Shown here piece after piece: positions 47,801 to 58,772 of a stretch of 59,245 nucleotides of DNA. The DNA is from Auxenochlorella pyrenoidosa (lineage: Eukaryota; Chlorophyta; Trebouxiophyceae; Chlorellales; Chlorellaceae), in contig KQ482003.1 in assembly GCA_001430745.1 (NCBI GenBank), positions 1,115,550-1,174,794 of the forward strand, given 5' to 3'. Position 1 is the first letter of the stretch. Each line of letters begins with the position of its first letter. A model generated the notes under the pieces. The model did not search any database and was not told where the DNA came from. It saw only the letters and a list, made by a program, of their open reading frames with translations. A program made the position numbers and the translations under genes.

Positions 47801-49625
47801 NNNNNNNNNNNNNNNNNNNNNNNNNNNNNNNNNNNNNNNNNNNNNNNNNNNNNNNNNNNNNNNNNNNNNNNNNNNNNNNNNNNNNNNNNNNNNNNNNNNN
47901 NNNNNNNNNNNNNNNNNNNNNNNNNNNNNNNNNNNNNNNNNNNNNNNNNNNNNNNNNNNNNNNNNNNNNNNNNNNNNNNNNNNNNNNNNNNNNNNNNNNN
48001 NNNNNNNNNNNNNNNNNNNNNNNNNNNNNNNNNNNNNNNNNNNNNNNNNNNNNNNNNNNNNNNNNNNNNNNNNNNNNNNNNNNNNNNNNNNNNNNNNNNN
48101 NNNNNNNNNNNNNNNNNNNNNNNNNNNNNNNNNNNNNNNNNNNNNNNNNNNNNNNNNNNNTGGAAGGGGGTCCGCAGTGCCGGTTGACCTGGAAGCCTGC
48201 ACCCAGGGCCTGCTGGAGTGTACAGCGTTGCCAGGACCACACAGAACTACACGACGGCTCAGAAACCGCTCTTAGAGTAAAGCTACACAAGGTCGCAGGC
48301 TGCATGGTTGCCCGCAAGCAAAAAGCACTCTGCAACCGGCCTGGGCTGCCAGTGCGACGGCCGCCGCCCCTGCCGCCCACTGCCACCGCTGCCACCGCTG
48401 CTGCTGCACTGCTGCGGCTGCGTCTGCTGCTTCCGCTGCTGCGCATGTCTGGCTGGGCCTCACCATCCGGGTTGCAGGTGCCACCCTTGGAGCAGCCCCT
48501 GGCGGTGCACTGCAGGCTAGGAAGCGGGGGGGGGAGAGGGGGCGTCAGCAGTACTAAGCACCGTGCCCTGAAAGCAGGCAGCCAGCGTTGCGCGCTCGAA
48601 AATGCAGCATCTGCTGCTTCCAACGCACGGCACCTCCTACCCATAGCTTTCATGCATTCAATTTTCATTTTCGTTCACATTCTGCGGGCCACATGTCCAC
48701 GCCTTTGCTCCCAGGCATCAAGGCCCTGCGCTCACCCGGTTGCACCTGCCCTGGGGCGTGAGGTAGAAGCTCCAGTCGCCAGACACGAACGAGTAGAAGG
48801 GCTGCACACACTCAGTGCACCGCCTGCAAAGGAGTGCCCATGACCAACGCCCTGTCTGGGTTAGCATATCCAAAGGCGCAAGGCTGCCTGCAGGGCTGGC
48901 CTTGCACTGGCCACCACTCTGGCACGCCCTGGCAGGCTGGCAGCACCCGCGTGAGCATGCGCTGTGCCAGCTGCGCCAGCTGCAGGCAGGCAGCAGTGCA
49001 CACCCCCGGGCCCCACCTGTAGTCCGCCTGGCACCTCCAGCAGAAGGGCGAGGCGCAGGGCACGCACTTCCTGGTGGTGGGGTTGTAGCCAAAGGTGGGG
49101 CGGCAGCGAGGGGTGACGGGCGGGGGGCTGGCGCCTGCAGGTGGGCGGGAGGGTGCTGGGAGGTCGTTGGGCAGGGCATTCAGGTGCCTCTATGGGGCTA
49201 CATCGATCTTGAGTCCAGCCACCAGCACCCTCCTGAAGAGCTTTCTGGAGGACTGCAAGTGCTGGGAGGGCAGGTGCACCTGCCCTCCAAGCATGCTGCC
49301 GCAGCAAATGGAGGATTGGGTCGCCTGCCTGCCTTAGCCAGCCATGTGGGCAACAAAACTGCTTGAAAAAGCGTCGGCCACATCCCAAGCAGGCAGAGTG
49401 CAGCTGCACTATTTTGAACAAGCATAGCCAAAGCAGCTTCCCAAGCAATGACGACTGGCGGCACCGTGCCGCTGCACCGCCAATTATCAGCGAGGCCGTC
49501 AGGCCAGCCGCTTTCAGGGCCCCCGCACAAATCCGGCAATCACAGCATTCACCTCGCGCCAATGAACATGCGCTGAAAATGACCAGCAGCAGAAGAGCCT
49601 GCTGCCCTGCTCCGGAGCGCGCCAT
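44842..49625 (-). CDS. Secreted cysteine-rich repeat protein B, 368 aa
   Basis: Twelve exons: 49625-49553, 49134-49017, 48823-48736, 48509-48464, 47594-47560, 47299-47168, 46858-46804, 46483-46413, 46081-46018, 45821-45685, 45378-45297, 45047-44842. Signal peptide (QQALLLLVIFSACSLARG). Module order as in gene A: CVPCASPFCWRC, CTEC, CTARGCSKGGTC, CRTCDEGFG, CLKCKVANCGQC, CSSC, CKKC, CVSC...CLDC, CLPCKGECGLCNP, CSSCNGDGQTCDDC, CEDCRDPACLRC, and the same C-terminus FREKNTIPPDEYF. Exon 47299-47168 (132 bases) equals the sum of two gene A exons (52+80), and exon 45821-45685 (137) equals 81+56, so two introns differ. The N gap falls in the intron between 48464 and 47594 and does not touch coding sequence in this model. 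Confidence 0.85.
47657..48160. other. Assembly gap (504 N) in an intron of Cys-rich gene B
   Basis: Run of N directly after a 13-G run (47644-47656), i.e. poly-C on the coding strand. Confidence 0.98.
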
Positions 49626-50616
49626 CACCACCACGACCGCCAGACGTTGGAGGCTCCCCCTGGAACGACTCAACAGGATCCTGAAAGGTGTTCAACGATG
49701 CGCAGCGGGAGGATAGCCAACAGAACCCAACATTTAGGCTGCCAGGCGATGGAGTGCCATGCCAGCGTGGCGCTGCACCAGCCACACACCGGATGTGTGT
49801 GGTCTTAAGCAGTCTGACATCATGTCTTAGACGAGAGGCAGCTCCGAGAGAGAAGCTGTCAAGTGTAGAAAGCAATTGGTGAGAAGACGTGAAGATGAAG
49901 CCTCTCAAAAACATGTGCAGCCCAGTGGGCATACACCAGCGACAGGTGACTCGCTTCTCGTGCTGCTGCCAGCTCAGTGCGGCGTTGTGCCAAGAAACCT
50001 TACGATACAGACGTCGCCTTCTGCATGCATTGCGTTTGGACCCGCCCACCCTACCAGAGCCTTGCTGTGCCCATCTCTCGATGCATTGCAACCCAGCTGT
50101 AGCCAACAACCACTGGCAAGAGGAATAGGCAGTCTGGGAGCCTCGGTGCCCGGGTCTGAGCCAGACAGTGCAAGAGGTGTAGGGGCTGGCGTGCAGCTTC
50201 TGGGCCAGCTCACTGGCAGTACCACTGCTGCAGCCACAGGTAGTCGCACTCCTTGCTGGGCAGCAGAACCAGTGCCCGCCACCATGCAGAGCTGGGAATG
50301 CGGCGCGGCGCGCCCTGGTGCCGGTTGCCCCTTGTCGCCAGCCGCGCGGCTTCTGGGATGGCTGTCCATACTGCGCGCAGCGCTGTGCCGCGCAGCTCTG
50401 CTGTTCCTGCTCTCTCCCGCTGGCTCCAGGCTGGCGTTTGGGCAGCCTGGAGTGCAGCACTTCACCTTGCATCATGCAACAGGCCACCGGGCAGGGGCTG
50501 CCCCCTGTGTTCACAGCGCAGGCCTGCATCATGGCATTGGGACTGCAGTACTGGGCTCCTGCGGCTGGGTCCAGCTGCGTCCCAGGTGTCTCCATGGCTC
50601 ACGCGGCTCCTGCTGA
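49626..50616. other. Intergenic region, 991 bp
   Basis: Between the 5' end of Cys-rich gene B and the 3' end of the next minus-strand gene. No coding or RNA feature recognised. Confidence 0.45.
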
Positions 50617-52213
50617 TCAGGCCCCATACTTGGGCGCCCGCCCCAGCTTGTAGGCCACCTCTGGCAGCAGGCGCTCGGCCAGGATGCAGCCCGCCGCCCC
50701 GCGCGACCGCACGTCTTCCAGGCACAGCGCCGCAGCGCCGTCCACCCTGTGCACGCGGGGAGGGAGCAGAACGCATGTTGGGCTGGGTGCGCAGGCAGGG
50801 GTCTGGGCTGGGGGCGTGCACACACGCACGCAAATGCAAGCAGCACGCGGCGGCGCAAACTGACACAACTTTCAGCACGGCCCAGCCAGCAGGGCGGCGC
50901 GGCACGCGCCTGGTCACGCCCGCCAGGCGGTGCACCACCAGCGCCGGGCTCTGCCCGTCGACAGCCACCCTGTGCCGCCCCGCGAGCTGGTAGCTCTGCA
51001 GCGGCCGCCGCACCGGCGGGCAGCCTGCCGCTGCTACTGACGGCGCTGCGGGCTGCAAGGCTGTCAGGGGCTGCTGCCTGGGCCCCTCCTCAAACGGCAG
51101 CAGCGGCTGCTCCTGCGCCAGCAGCGGCTGCCGGGACAGCGGCTGCTCCCCCGGGCCCACCACCAGGCTGAGCAGCACCGTGTCCCTGAAGCCGGGCACC
51201 TGGTTCAGCCGGCTGAGCAGCTCGTCTGCCCACGCCAGGGCTGCGCGGGCCTGGCTACGGGCGCCGCTGGCGCTGGTGCCGTGTCCCGCTGCTGCATCCG
51301 GCTTGTGGCCGCCTGCTGCAGCACCTCCCTCTGCGATGCTCATACGAGCGTCAATTCTGCTGGTGCCGCCGCTGCCAGGCGCGTGTGCTGCATCCAGCGA
51401 GAGGAGCAGCATGTCGATTACGTCGTCTCCCTCCTCCTCCTCCTGTCCTGCCTCTGGTGCCGCGACCCCCACGCCTGCTCCCTGCCCAGCCGCTGCTGCC
51501 TGCAACACGGCTGCAAGCGCGGGCAGCGCTGCCGCTGCTTGCGGACCAGCGGCGCTGCCTGCTGCCCACGGCCGCACCTGCAGCAACTTGCAGATGCGTG
51601 CTGCCAACTGTGCAGGTGCTGGCCAGCTGCCTAGCTCGTGCACAGCATAGCACCCAGCTAGTTTGCCCGCCTGTGCCACCTCTGTCGAGTCGGCCAGCAG
51701 CACTGCTCGCAGCTGTTTGAATCTGCAGTTGCATAGGGAAGGGTGATTGCGCAAGTTTTCTCAGCATGACAGGCAGCAGTGGCAGAAGCCAGGGACATAA
51801 TGACCGGCGGACATGCACTCATCAGCTTCAGCCTCCTTCACCAGCATCGAGCGCCAGCGCAGAACAATCCTGTGTGCATGCTGGGCGATTGCGCACCTGT
51901 CTGGCAGGGTCTGCTCTGGGGCCATGCCCGTAGCCGGCAGGCCCAGCAGCTGCAGTGGCAGCGTCGGCCCGTCGGCACGGCAGGCCAGCAGCCCCGCCCA
52001 GCCGGCCCGCACTGCAGCATGCAGGTGAGGCAGGTCCGCCGCCCCCAGGTCTTGCCCTGGCTGCAGCGCTCCGCTCAGGCAAATCACCAGGCTCTGTGGC
52101 GGCGGGGCCTGGCGGGCGGCAGCAGCGGCTGCACCCGACGGCGGTGGGGGCGGTCCGCCATTCCTGCAGTCTGCACAATCGCATGGCTCACGCTGCAGCC
52201 GAAGCCTCGGCAT
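50617..52213 (-). CDS. Uncharacterised protein, possibly alkaline-phosphatase-like superfamily, 419 aa
   Basis: Three exons: 52213-51897, 51722-50910, 50746-50617. Phase closes only if the second intron uses a GC donor (ACC AG|GCGCGT). The N-terminal exon has a hydrophobic strand (QSLVICLSGALQPG) followed by HLHAAVRAGWAGLLACRADG, reminiscent of the first strand and helix of AP-superfamily proteins. The middle is low-complexity with an acidic run (QEEEEGDDVIDMLLLSLDAA) and FRDTVLLSLVVG. The end (PALVVHRLAGVTR...LLPEVAYKLGRAPKYGA) resembles the C-terminus of plant proteins annotated as alkaline-phosphatase-like (recalled, not searched). No metal-binding Asp/His set can be assigned, so activity is unproven. 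An upstream exon may be missing. Confidence 0.45.
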
Positions 52214-52552
52214 GTCGGATGAATGAGGCAGGCCAGGAAAGGGGAGAATAACAGCGGCGGACCTGCAGAATGCAATCGGTTTCGGGCCTTCAAGTCGCCT
52301 TTTGACTCGAGCAAGTGATCAGAATTCAAATCGTTGCATTCAGAGACGCTGGCAAGCACCATCTCGGGAACTCTGCTAACCAGGCACAGCATGGGCGGGT
52401 CCTCGACGGCCGCCTGGCTCAGTAAGGCGTTCAGTCACAGTGTTTCAAGCATACAGTATTGCCGCTCCGATCCTCGACCTCTTTCCTGTTCTCCCTCTCG
52501 AGAAGTGTCGTCCTGCAGCCCTCTCCCGCCCTTTGGAGCCTGCTCAGCTGCA
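52214..52552. promoter_or_regulatory. Compact divergent promoter region, 339 bp
   Basis: The start codons of the minus-strand unknown gene and the plus-strand UBC7 gene are only 339 bp apart, so promoter elements are probably shared. No TATA box recognised. Confidence 0.5.
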
Positions 52553-54266
52553 ATGACGGACCAGGCTAGCCTGCTGCTGCGACGTCAGCTGCGTGGTGAG
52601 CACAGCAGCCACCGTGGCCGCGCCTTTCAACTCGCCTGGGGCCTGCCGGGCCTACGGGCGCCCTGGGCACGCTGCGCTGTCCACCCATCACATGCAGAAG
52701 CGGCGGTGGGCGACGCAAGGCGCTAGGCTCGACGCAGCTTGACCAGCAAGTGTGCCCGCTCCCCGCCCAGCGTTCCGCCGTCTGCAGCGGCTCCCCTGAC
52801 TCTCTGGTTGTCACCCCCTCTCCCTTCCTTGACCACCGCAGACCTGACAAAGAATCCAGTGGAGGGCTTCTCGGCGGGGCTGGTGGACGACAGGTGTGCA
52901 TGGCCCCGACCCCTTGGTGCCTGCTTGGAGGTGCCTGCTAACGCGGCGGAAGCTGAACCGGTTTGCCTGAGCCAGCTGCGCCCACCTCCTCCTGCCTGCC
53001 TGCTTGCTCCCGCCCTGTGCAGCAACCTGTTTGAGTGGGCGGTCACCGTGCTCGGACCGCCCGACACGCTCTACGAGGGCGGCTTCTTCAATGCAGGTCG
53101 GCTGGTGCAGCACGGCTGGGTGGCACCTTGCCTGCCTGCAGCATGCCCGCCTGCCTGCGCACATGGGTGCTGGTCTGCAAAAAGCTGCCACAGAAGCAGC
53201 TGCAGGAGTGTGTCCTGCGCATGGGGCTCTTCTCTTTATGTGAAGAGCTGTCACAGCAGTAGCGCAAATCGGCTCCCGTCGAATCGACCACACGATGCTC
53301 ACCCTCAACCAGCACATACAAGCGGGTGTGCACCTGCCCGGCCTGTTGCAGTGCTCAAGTTCCCAAAGGACTACCCGCAGTCGCCGCCAGAGATGCGCTT
53401 CACCTCGGAGATGTGGTGAGGGGGAGGGTAAGGGGGGTAGCACGGCTCAGAGGCTGGCCTTGTTGCCAGCCGTCGCCCTTCCGGCAGGGCTGCCAGGGTT
53501 GCTGCCAGCCGCACACAGGCAGCGCCAGTGATTGCTGCAAGCAGCGCTTGCGCATCGGTGCCCTGCATGGGACGACGGCTGGCTGCCTAGAGGTGTCGGT
53601 CGCCGCGTGAGCGCACTTCCCCCCCCCCCCCCCCCCGGCCCGTGCAGGCACCCCAACGTGTTCCCCGACGGCAAGGTGTGCATCTCCATCCTGCACCCGC
53701 CGGGGGAGGACGCCTTCAACCCGCAGGAGAGCGCGTCGGAGCGGTGGAGCCCTGTGCACACAGTGGGTGGCAGGCCGCAGAGGTTTGGGAGCGCCGGCGC
53801 TCACGCTGGCGCGCGCGCAGCACAGGCGGACAGCAGGCTCTCACCCGGGGTGGCGAGTCTGTGGCGGCCCGGCCGCAGTTTGGGCCCTTTCAGCCCCTTA
53901 CATGTGCTGTGATTGTTGCCCGCCGGCCTGTGGGGTGGAGGGCCGGGCCTGTCCAAGGATGGTCGACCATGTCCCGTGGCGACCTTTGATCACCTGCACA
54001 GCATGCGGCAGCACTTCAGCACGCAAGCAGGGAGGGCAGCGCTGGGCGTGCTGCTCAGCGTGCCGCGTGCCGCAGCCTCTGACGCCGCCCACGCATGCGC
54101 CCCCCCGCAGGTGGAGAGCATAGTGCTGAGCGTGATCAGCATGCTGTCCTCGCCCAACGACGACTCCCCCGCCAACGTGGACGCCGCCAAGGACTGGCGG
54201 GACAACCGCGCAGAGTTCAAGAAGAAGGTGGCGCGCATCGTGCGGCGCAGCCAGGAGATGCTGTAG
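52553..54266 (+). CDS. UBC7: Ubiquitin-conjugating enzyme E2, UBC7/UBE2G2 type, 167 aa
   Basis: Six exons: 52553-52595, 52842-52893, 53023-53096, 53352-53415, 53648-53762, 54111-54266. The protein shows the UBC fold in order: N-terminal helix, [59 protein letters not shown] with catalytic Cys at residue 89, the extended acidic loop ([17 protein letters not shown]) typical of the G/R/CDC34 class, and NVDAAKDWR. Length and Cys position match UBE2G2/UBC7, which transfers ubiquitin in ER-associated degradation; plant orthologs are UBC7/13/14. An 18-C run (53619-53636) lies just before the exon at 53648. TGTAA at 54652-54656 may be the polyadenylation signal. Confidence 0.95.
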
Positions 54267-54933
54267 CGGCCGCCGCGGCAGCTGCGCCTCTCGCCGCCTC
54301 TGCCTGTGGCAGCGCGGCCGCGAGGTTGCACCGGCCTCGCCTGCTGGCACCACGTGGCCCCTACACTAGCTAGCAAAAGGCTGGGCAGGGGGACGACAGT
54401 GAGGCCGCACGCAACCAAGCAGCTCACCTACCCAGCCACCGCTTTTACGCTTCCCTCTCTGCTTGTGCTCCCGCTCCTCTTTCCCCAGCTAATCTCTCTG
54501 CATTCTTTGTGGCTCTCCTTTCCTTGCGCCCCCTACCCCCATTTGATGTCACACCGCTCATCGCTCCTGCCCGCGCCTGGAGCTTGAGCCTTGCCTCGCA
54601 CTCTGACCCCAACTGAACGCGAGCCTCTGACGACAGCACAAGGCATGTACCTGTAACACCAAACAACGCCATGCAGGATGACAGCGCAAGCACAGGCGCG
54701 CCTGTCCACCTGCCTTGCAACTGGCAGCCTTCCAGCATGGCCAGCCCTTTCCCCTCAAGTGATTGATACAGAGCAAGAGCATGTCCCAAGTTTGCAGTTG
54801 GGAGGATGCACAGGGAGGCAAGCAGGGCTGCAGTGCCAAGTGAGCGGAGCGAGGGCGAGGGCCATTGAGTCGGCGGCGTGAACAGGGGTGCAGGAGCAGC
54901 CGCGTGTCGCCTGGCTCCCATCCACCCCGCTGC
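54267..54933. other. Convergent intergenic region, 667 bp
   Basis: 3' UTRs of the E2 and TOM40 genes. T/C-rich at 54430-54540. No gene recognised. Confidence 0.5.
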
Positions 54934-57800
54934 TCACTCGCCAACGGTGAGGCCTGCACCAAACTTGTAGTCGCCGCGAGAGTGGTCGACTGCAGCAGGG
55001 CAGCGGAGGGGGGCAGGGTGCTCAACGCCGTCGACGGCACACAACGCAGGCGTGGCCACGCCCTGCTCAGCCAGCGTCGGCATGCCTGCCTCAGCTCTTG
55101 CTGCAGCTGTCGGCCGGCCCCACAGGCAAGATGCCCAGAGGGAGGGGGGCGGCCGCAGGCAGCGCAGGGGAGAGGCATGCGGCGGGGGAGGGCAGCCAGG
55201 CGGCGCACCCTCTGCCGACAGCACGAAGTTGACGCCCACGTTCAACCGCTCCTCCAGGAAAGCCGCAATCTTGCCGTCTGCACGGGGCAGGCAGGGAGGG
55301 CGGGCCGCAGGCAGGGAGGCTGGCCATCAAGCAGGTGTCGAGCACCGAGAGGCAGATGCCGGAAACTACTCGGCCCGCCAGCGGCATCATAGCAGCGCCC
55401 CCCATGTGCGCGCCCTGAGCAGTCCACCGCTGCTGCGGCCAAACGTGCCCGCCATCGGCCCACCCGTGTCGATGCGGCCGCGCAGGCGGCACTGCCGCAG
55501 CACATAGTCGTAGCCAAACGAGGCGGTGGCCTCCCTGCTGTTCAGGTTCCACATGAAGTCAGATGCAAGGGAGACCTGCGGGCGGGCAGGCGCAGGCAGC
55601 AGACACGCAGTTGGGCGGGCTGGCAGGCTGGAGGGGGAGAGGCAGGTGATGTGCGCAGTGCCCCCTGTCTTTGCATGCAGACGTGCATTCATGCGCGTGC
55701 CTGCGCGATGGCCCGCCGGGCCTTGCGGCACAGCGCCATGCAACAGCCCCAGGGCCCAACCCACTCGGCCCCTTCCCCCGCCGCTGGGCGCCCGCGGCCC
55801 CGCGCCCTCCCCCACCTTGTCGCTGATCTTCTGCACATACGTCAGCGACACCAGCCCCGTGTTGGCCACCTGGGCCGTCGCCACGTGCTTGTCGCCCGCG
55901 TGCCGCGCCGCCAAACCAAAGCCGCTGCGGGCGGGCGGGCGGGCAGGGGGCGGGCAAGGTGTGGCCTTGGGCGGGCAGCGCCGGCATCTCGTGCCCGCAC
56001 TGTGCACATGGCCCACGCCCTGCCTACACCGGCCCTGGCATGCCTGCAGCTGTCTTTGCACAGCCAGTGCGCCGTGGCCCTGCCCTGCCCCCCTCCCCCC
56101 CCCCCCCGCGTCCCACCTGCGCTGCTGCTCCGCCAGGTAGAACACCTCGCCGCCCACCGACAGCTTGGGCGTCACCGACTGGAAGTAGTTGGCGCCGTAA
56201 AAGTTGGAGGTGCCCCACTTGAGCTGCCCGTTCCAGTCCTTGCCCTGCGGGCCAGCCCGGGGGGCAAGGCGCACGCACGGAACCCGGTTGGCTGGGGCTC
56301 CCCGGGCTGGGCTGGCAGCGCGTTGCGGGGCACGGCGCCACCCCGGGTGCCCGAGCCCTGCCGCGCCCTGTGAGAACGCATCGGCCCTCCCGGCAGTTCG
56401 AGCGCTGCGCGCGCCTAGAGCCCCGCTGGGTGAGCCTCTGCGCGGCCCCAGCAGCTGCAACGCGCCCCGCCAGCTGGCCGCCCCGCACCCACCTTGAAGT
56501 CGGCATCAAACATGGCCTGGCTCATGCCCTTCTCGCTGGCAATCTGGAACTGGCTCTTCAGCGCGGCAAAGCCCGACACGTCGTACCTGCGGGGGGCCCG
56601 AGCATGCGGCCCAGCAGCCGGCGGTCGGCGGCCGCACCCAGGCAGGCAATGCAGCCCGCGGCATGCGGCTGGCCAGAGGGCGCCGGCTGCCGCCTGCACA
56701 TGAGCGAGCCCACCCTCGCGCCGCCTGGCCCCGCCCACGCGCGCCCCCCTCACTTGACGCGCCCCGTGAGCCGTCCGTCGCTGGTGATGCGCCCCAGGGC
56801 CAGGTTGCCGCTGTTGGTCACCAGGTTGGCGCCAAACTCATAGGTGCCCATCGGCATCTTCACCACCTGCGGCGGCGCAGGGGCGCGGGGCCAGCAGAGG
56901 TGGGCGGGACAGGGGGGCAGAGGCGGGGCAGCAGCTGCGCGCGTGCTCCAGCCAGCGGGCGACTTGCACGCGTGCCAAGGTTTGGCAACAGCTGACAAGG
57001 TACAGCGGGCAACGAGATGCCGCAGCTGTCGCCGGGCAGGTCTGTGTCTGTGTTGCAAGTTCAATTGCGGTTGGACTCAGCGCTCAAACGAGGACAAGAT
57101 GCCCAGCACCCAGCAGCCCAGCACCCGCCTGCTGGTTGGCGGTGGGCACATCGATGTTGCCCATGAAGATGGAGTGCGACAGCGCAAAGTTGTGGTTGAG
57201 CGGCTTGGTCAGGTCGAAGCGCAGGCCCTCAAACAGGTCTGGCTTGAGCGACACTGCGCAGCGGCGGGTGCAGGGCGGGGCATACAGGTGGGTGCACTCG
57301 CCCGCAATGGTTGGGCCGCTGGCGCCGGCGGTGCAACCGGTAGAGACCGCTAGCAGCAAAAGTATGGCTGCTCTCATATTGCTGCTTGTGGCACCGGGCA
57401 ACTGCTAGGATGGCAAAGGCTCTGCAGCAGTTGCAGGCAGCAAGAACCGACGGCGGCGGCTACTGCCCGGGCGGCAGCGGCAGCCCCAGGCTACCCTTGC
57501 TGCTCCGCATTTAGCCGCCACTCACTCATCACTTCTCTCTGCAACTCCTCATAGCGCACAGGCTGCGGCAGGTCCCGGTAGTCCACCTTCTTAGCCTGCA
57601 GGACGGTAGGGCGCCCATCGCAACCCAATCAAAGAAATCTGAGCATTTCAAGTTATAATCGACAATGTGTAAACCTTTCCCCAGCTCGCCGCCCGCTCCT
57701 GCCTGCAGCACTGCTCGCGAGCGCGCCTCACCTCCTGCTGTGCCACTGCGGCCTGCGCGGTGGCAGGCATGAAGGGGTTCTGACCCGCTGGCGCAGCCAT
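54934..57800 (-). CDS. TOM40: Mitochondrial import channel TOM40, 314 aa
   Basis: Ten exons: 57800-57732, 57595-57526, 57253-57129, 56866-56754, 56586-56493, 56244-56117, 55924-55816, 55575-55464, 55277-55209, 54989-54934. Protein order: short N-terminus, KVDYRDLPQPVRYEELQREV, SLKPDLFEGLRFDLTKPLN, FALSHSIFMGN, KMPMGTYEFGANLVT, GANYFQSVTPKLSVGGEVFY, ASDFMWNLNSREATASFGYD, LRQCRLRGRIDT, FLEERLNVGVNFVLSAE, DYKFGAGLTVGE. This is the 19-strand beta-barrel of the outer-membrane translocase, clearly closer to plant TOM40 than to VDAC, and near the usual length (~310). The intron after 57129 has a GC donor (CAG|GCGGGT). A 13-C run at 56095-56107 (poly-G on the coding strand) follows the donor of exon 6, unlike the other genes where poly-C precedes acceptors. 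Confidence 0.96.
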
Positions 57801-58772
57801 AGCCCCCCGCTGCTGCTGCTGGCCCTCGGAGGTCTGCCGCTGACACTGTTCCCTCGACCCTAATCAAGCTGGGCCTTGGGATTGCGTGGAAGCGCTTCAG
57901 GGACCTGCAAGGGCGATGTCGTGCTCTGTGGAGCCCCCGACCAGCACAGCGCGGCGGTCCACATGGCGGCTGCGCACGGCATGGCTGCAAGACTTGGGCT
58001 GCCCCACTGCCCACTCTCGCCACTGTGTGTTGGTATGATGCCGACTGGGACACCTGAACCACACGAACAGCCAGTTTGGGGTCAGTGTATCCACATGCAC
58101 TTGGCATGTCTCGCCAAACTTATGCATCCACCACGACTCAAGCAGCCGAGACATGGTGAGAGGCATCTTTCATGGTCCTGCCGGCTTTTACAGGTCGACA
58201 TTGCCGTGGAGACGAGCAGTCTTTTGCTGAGCTGTGCAAGAGCACGGGGCCGCAGGGCAGAGGAGCATGCCTGCACTTCTGGCAGGTTTGGAGTTGAACA
58301 AAAGGGGCAGGCCTACAGGCAGGGAAGTTAGCGGGCGCACAAAGGCAGCACCGCGGGGCAGTTCTTCAAGTCTTGCAGGGTGCCCGGAAGCGGAGGGCAC
58401 ACAATCAGCTGGCTTTTTTAACACGCATAGGGAGGGGAGAGAGAGTGGGCACGTACGAAAGAGGGAAGAAGCAGGTGCGGAGCTAAAAGGGGGGCTGCAG
58501 GGGCAGGAGCGACAAGGTAGGTGGTAGGGAACTGGATGCAATGGCTGCTGAAACCCTGGGCTACGGGGCACGACGGCCTCCTGGTGTATACAATAGGGCA
58601 TGCATTGCCCGGCATCCCAGGCCCGGGCTGGGCGGGGCTGGGCATCGGCGCGGGCACAGGGCAGCGCCGCGCAGAGGTGCCGGCAGGCTGGCGCGGCACC
58701 GCGGGGGGTGGGGTGGGAAGGATTTCTTGGCGGGGATGGGGTGGGGTGGGGGGGCTGCTGGCCAGGGGCGCG
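57801..58772. other. Intergenic region, 972 bp
   Basis: TOM40 promoter side and the 3' UTR of the next minus-strand gene. GGGA-rich at 58420-58500. No gene recognised. Confidence 0.45.

Noticed and set aside
54934..57800. VDAC/porin identity
   Set aside because: Both are beta-barrels of the same superfamily, but the LPQPVRYEELQREV N-terminus, FALSHSIFMGN and RQCRLRGRID motifs are TOM40-specific.
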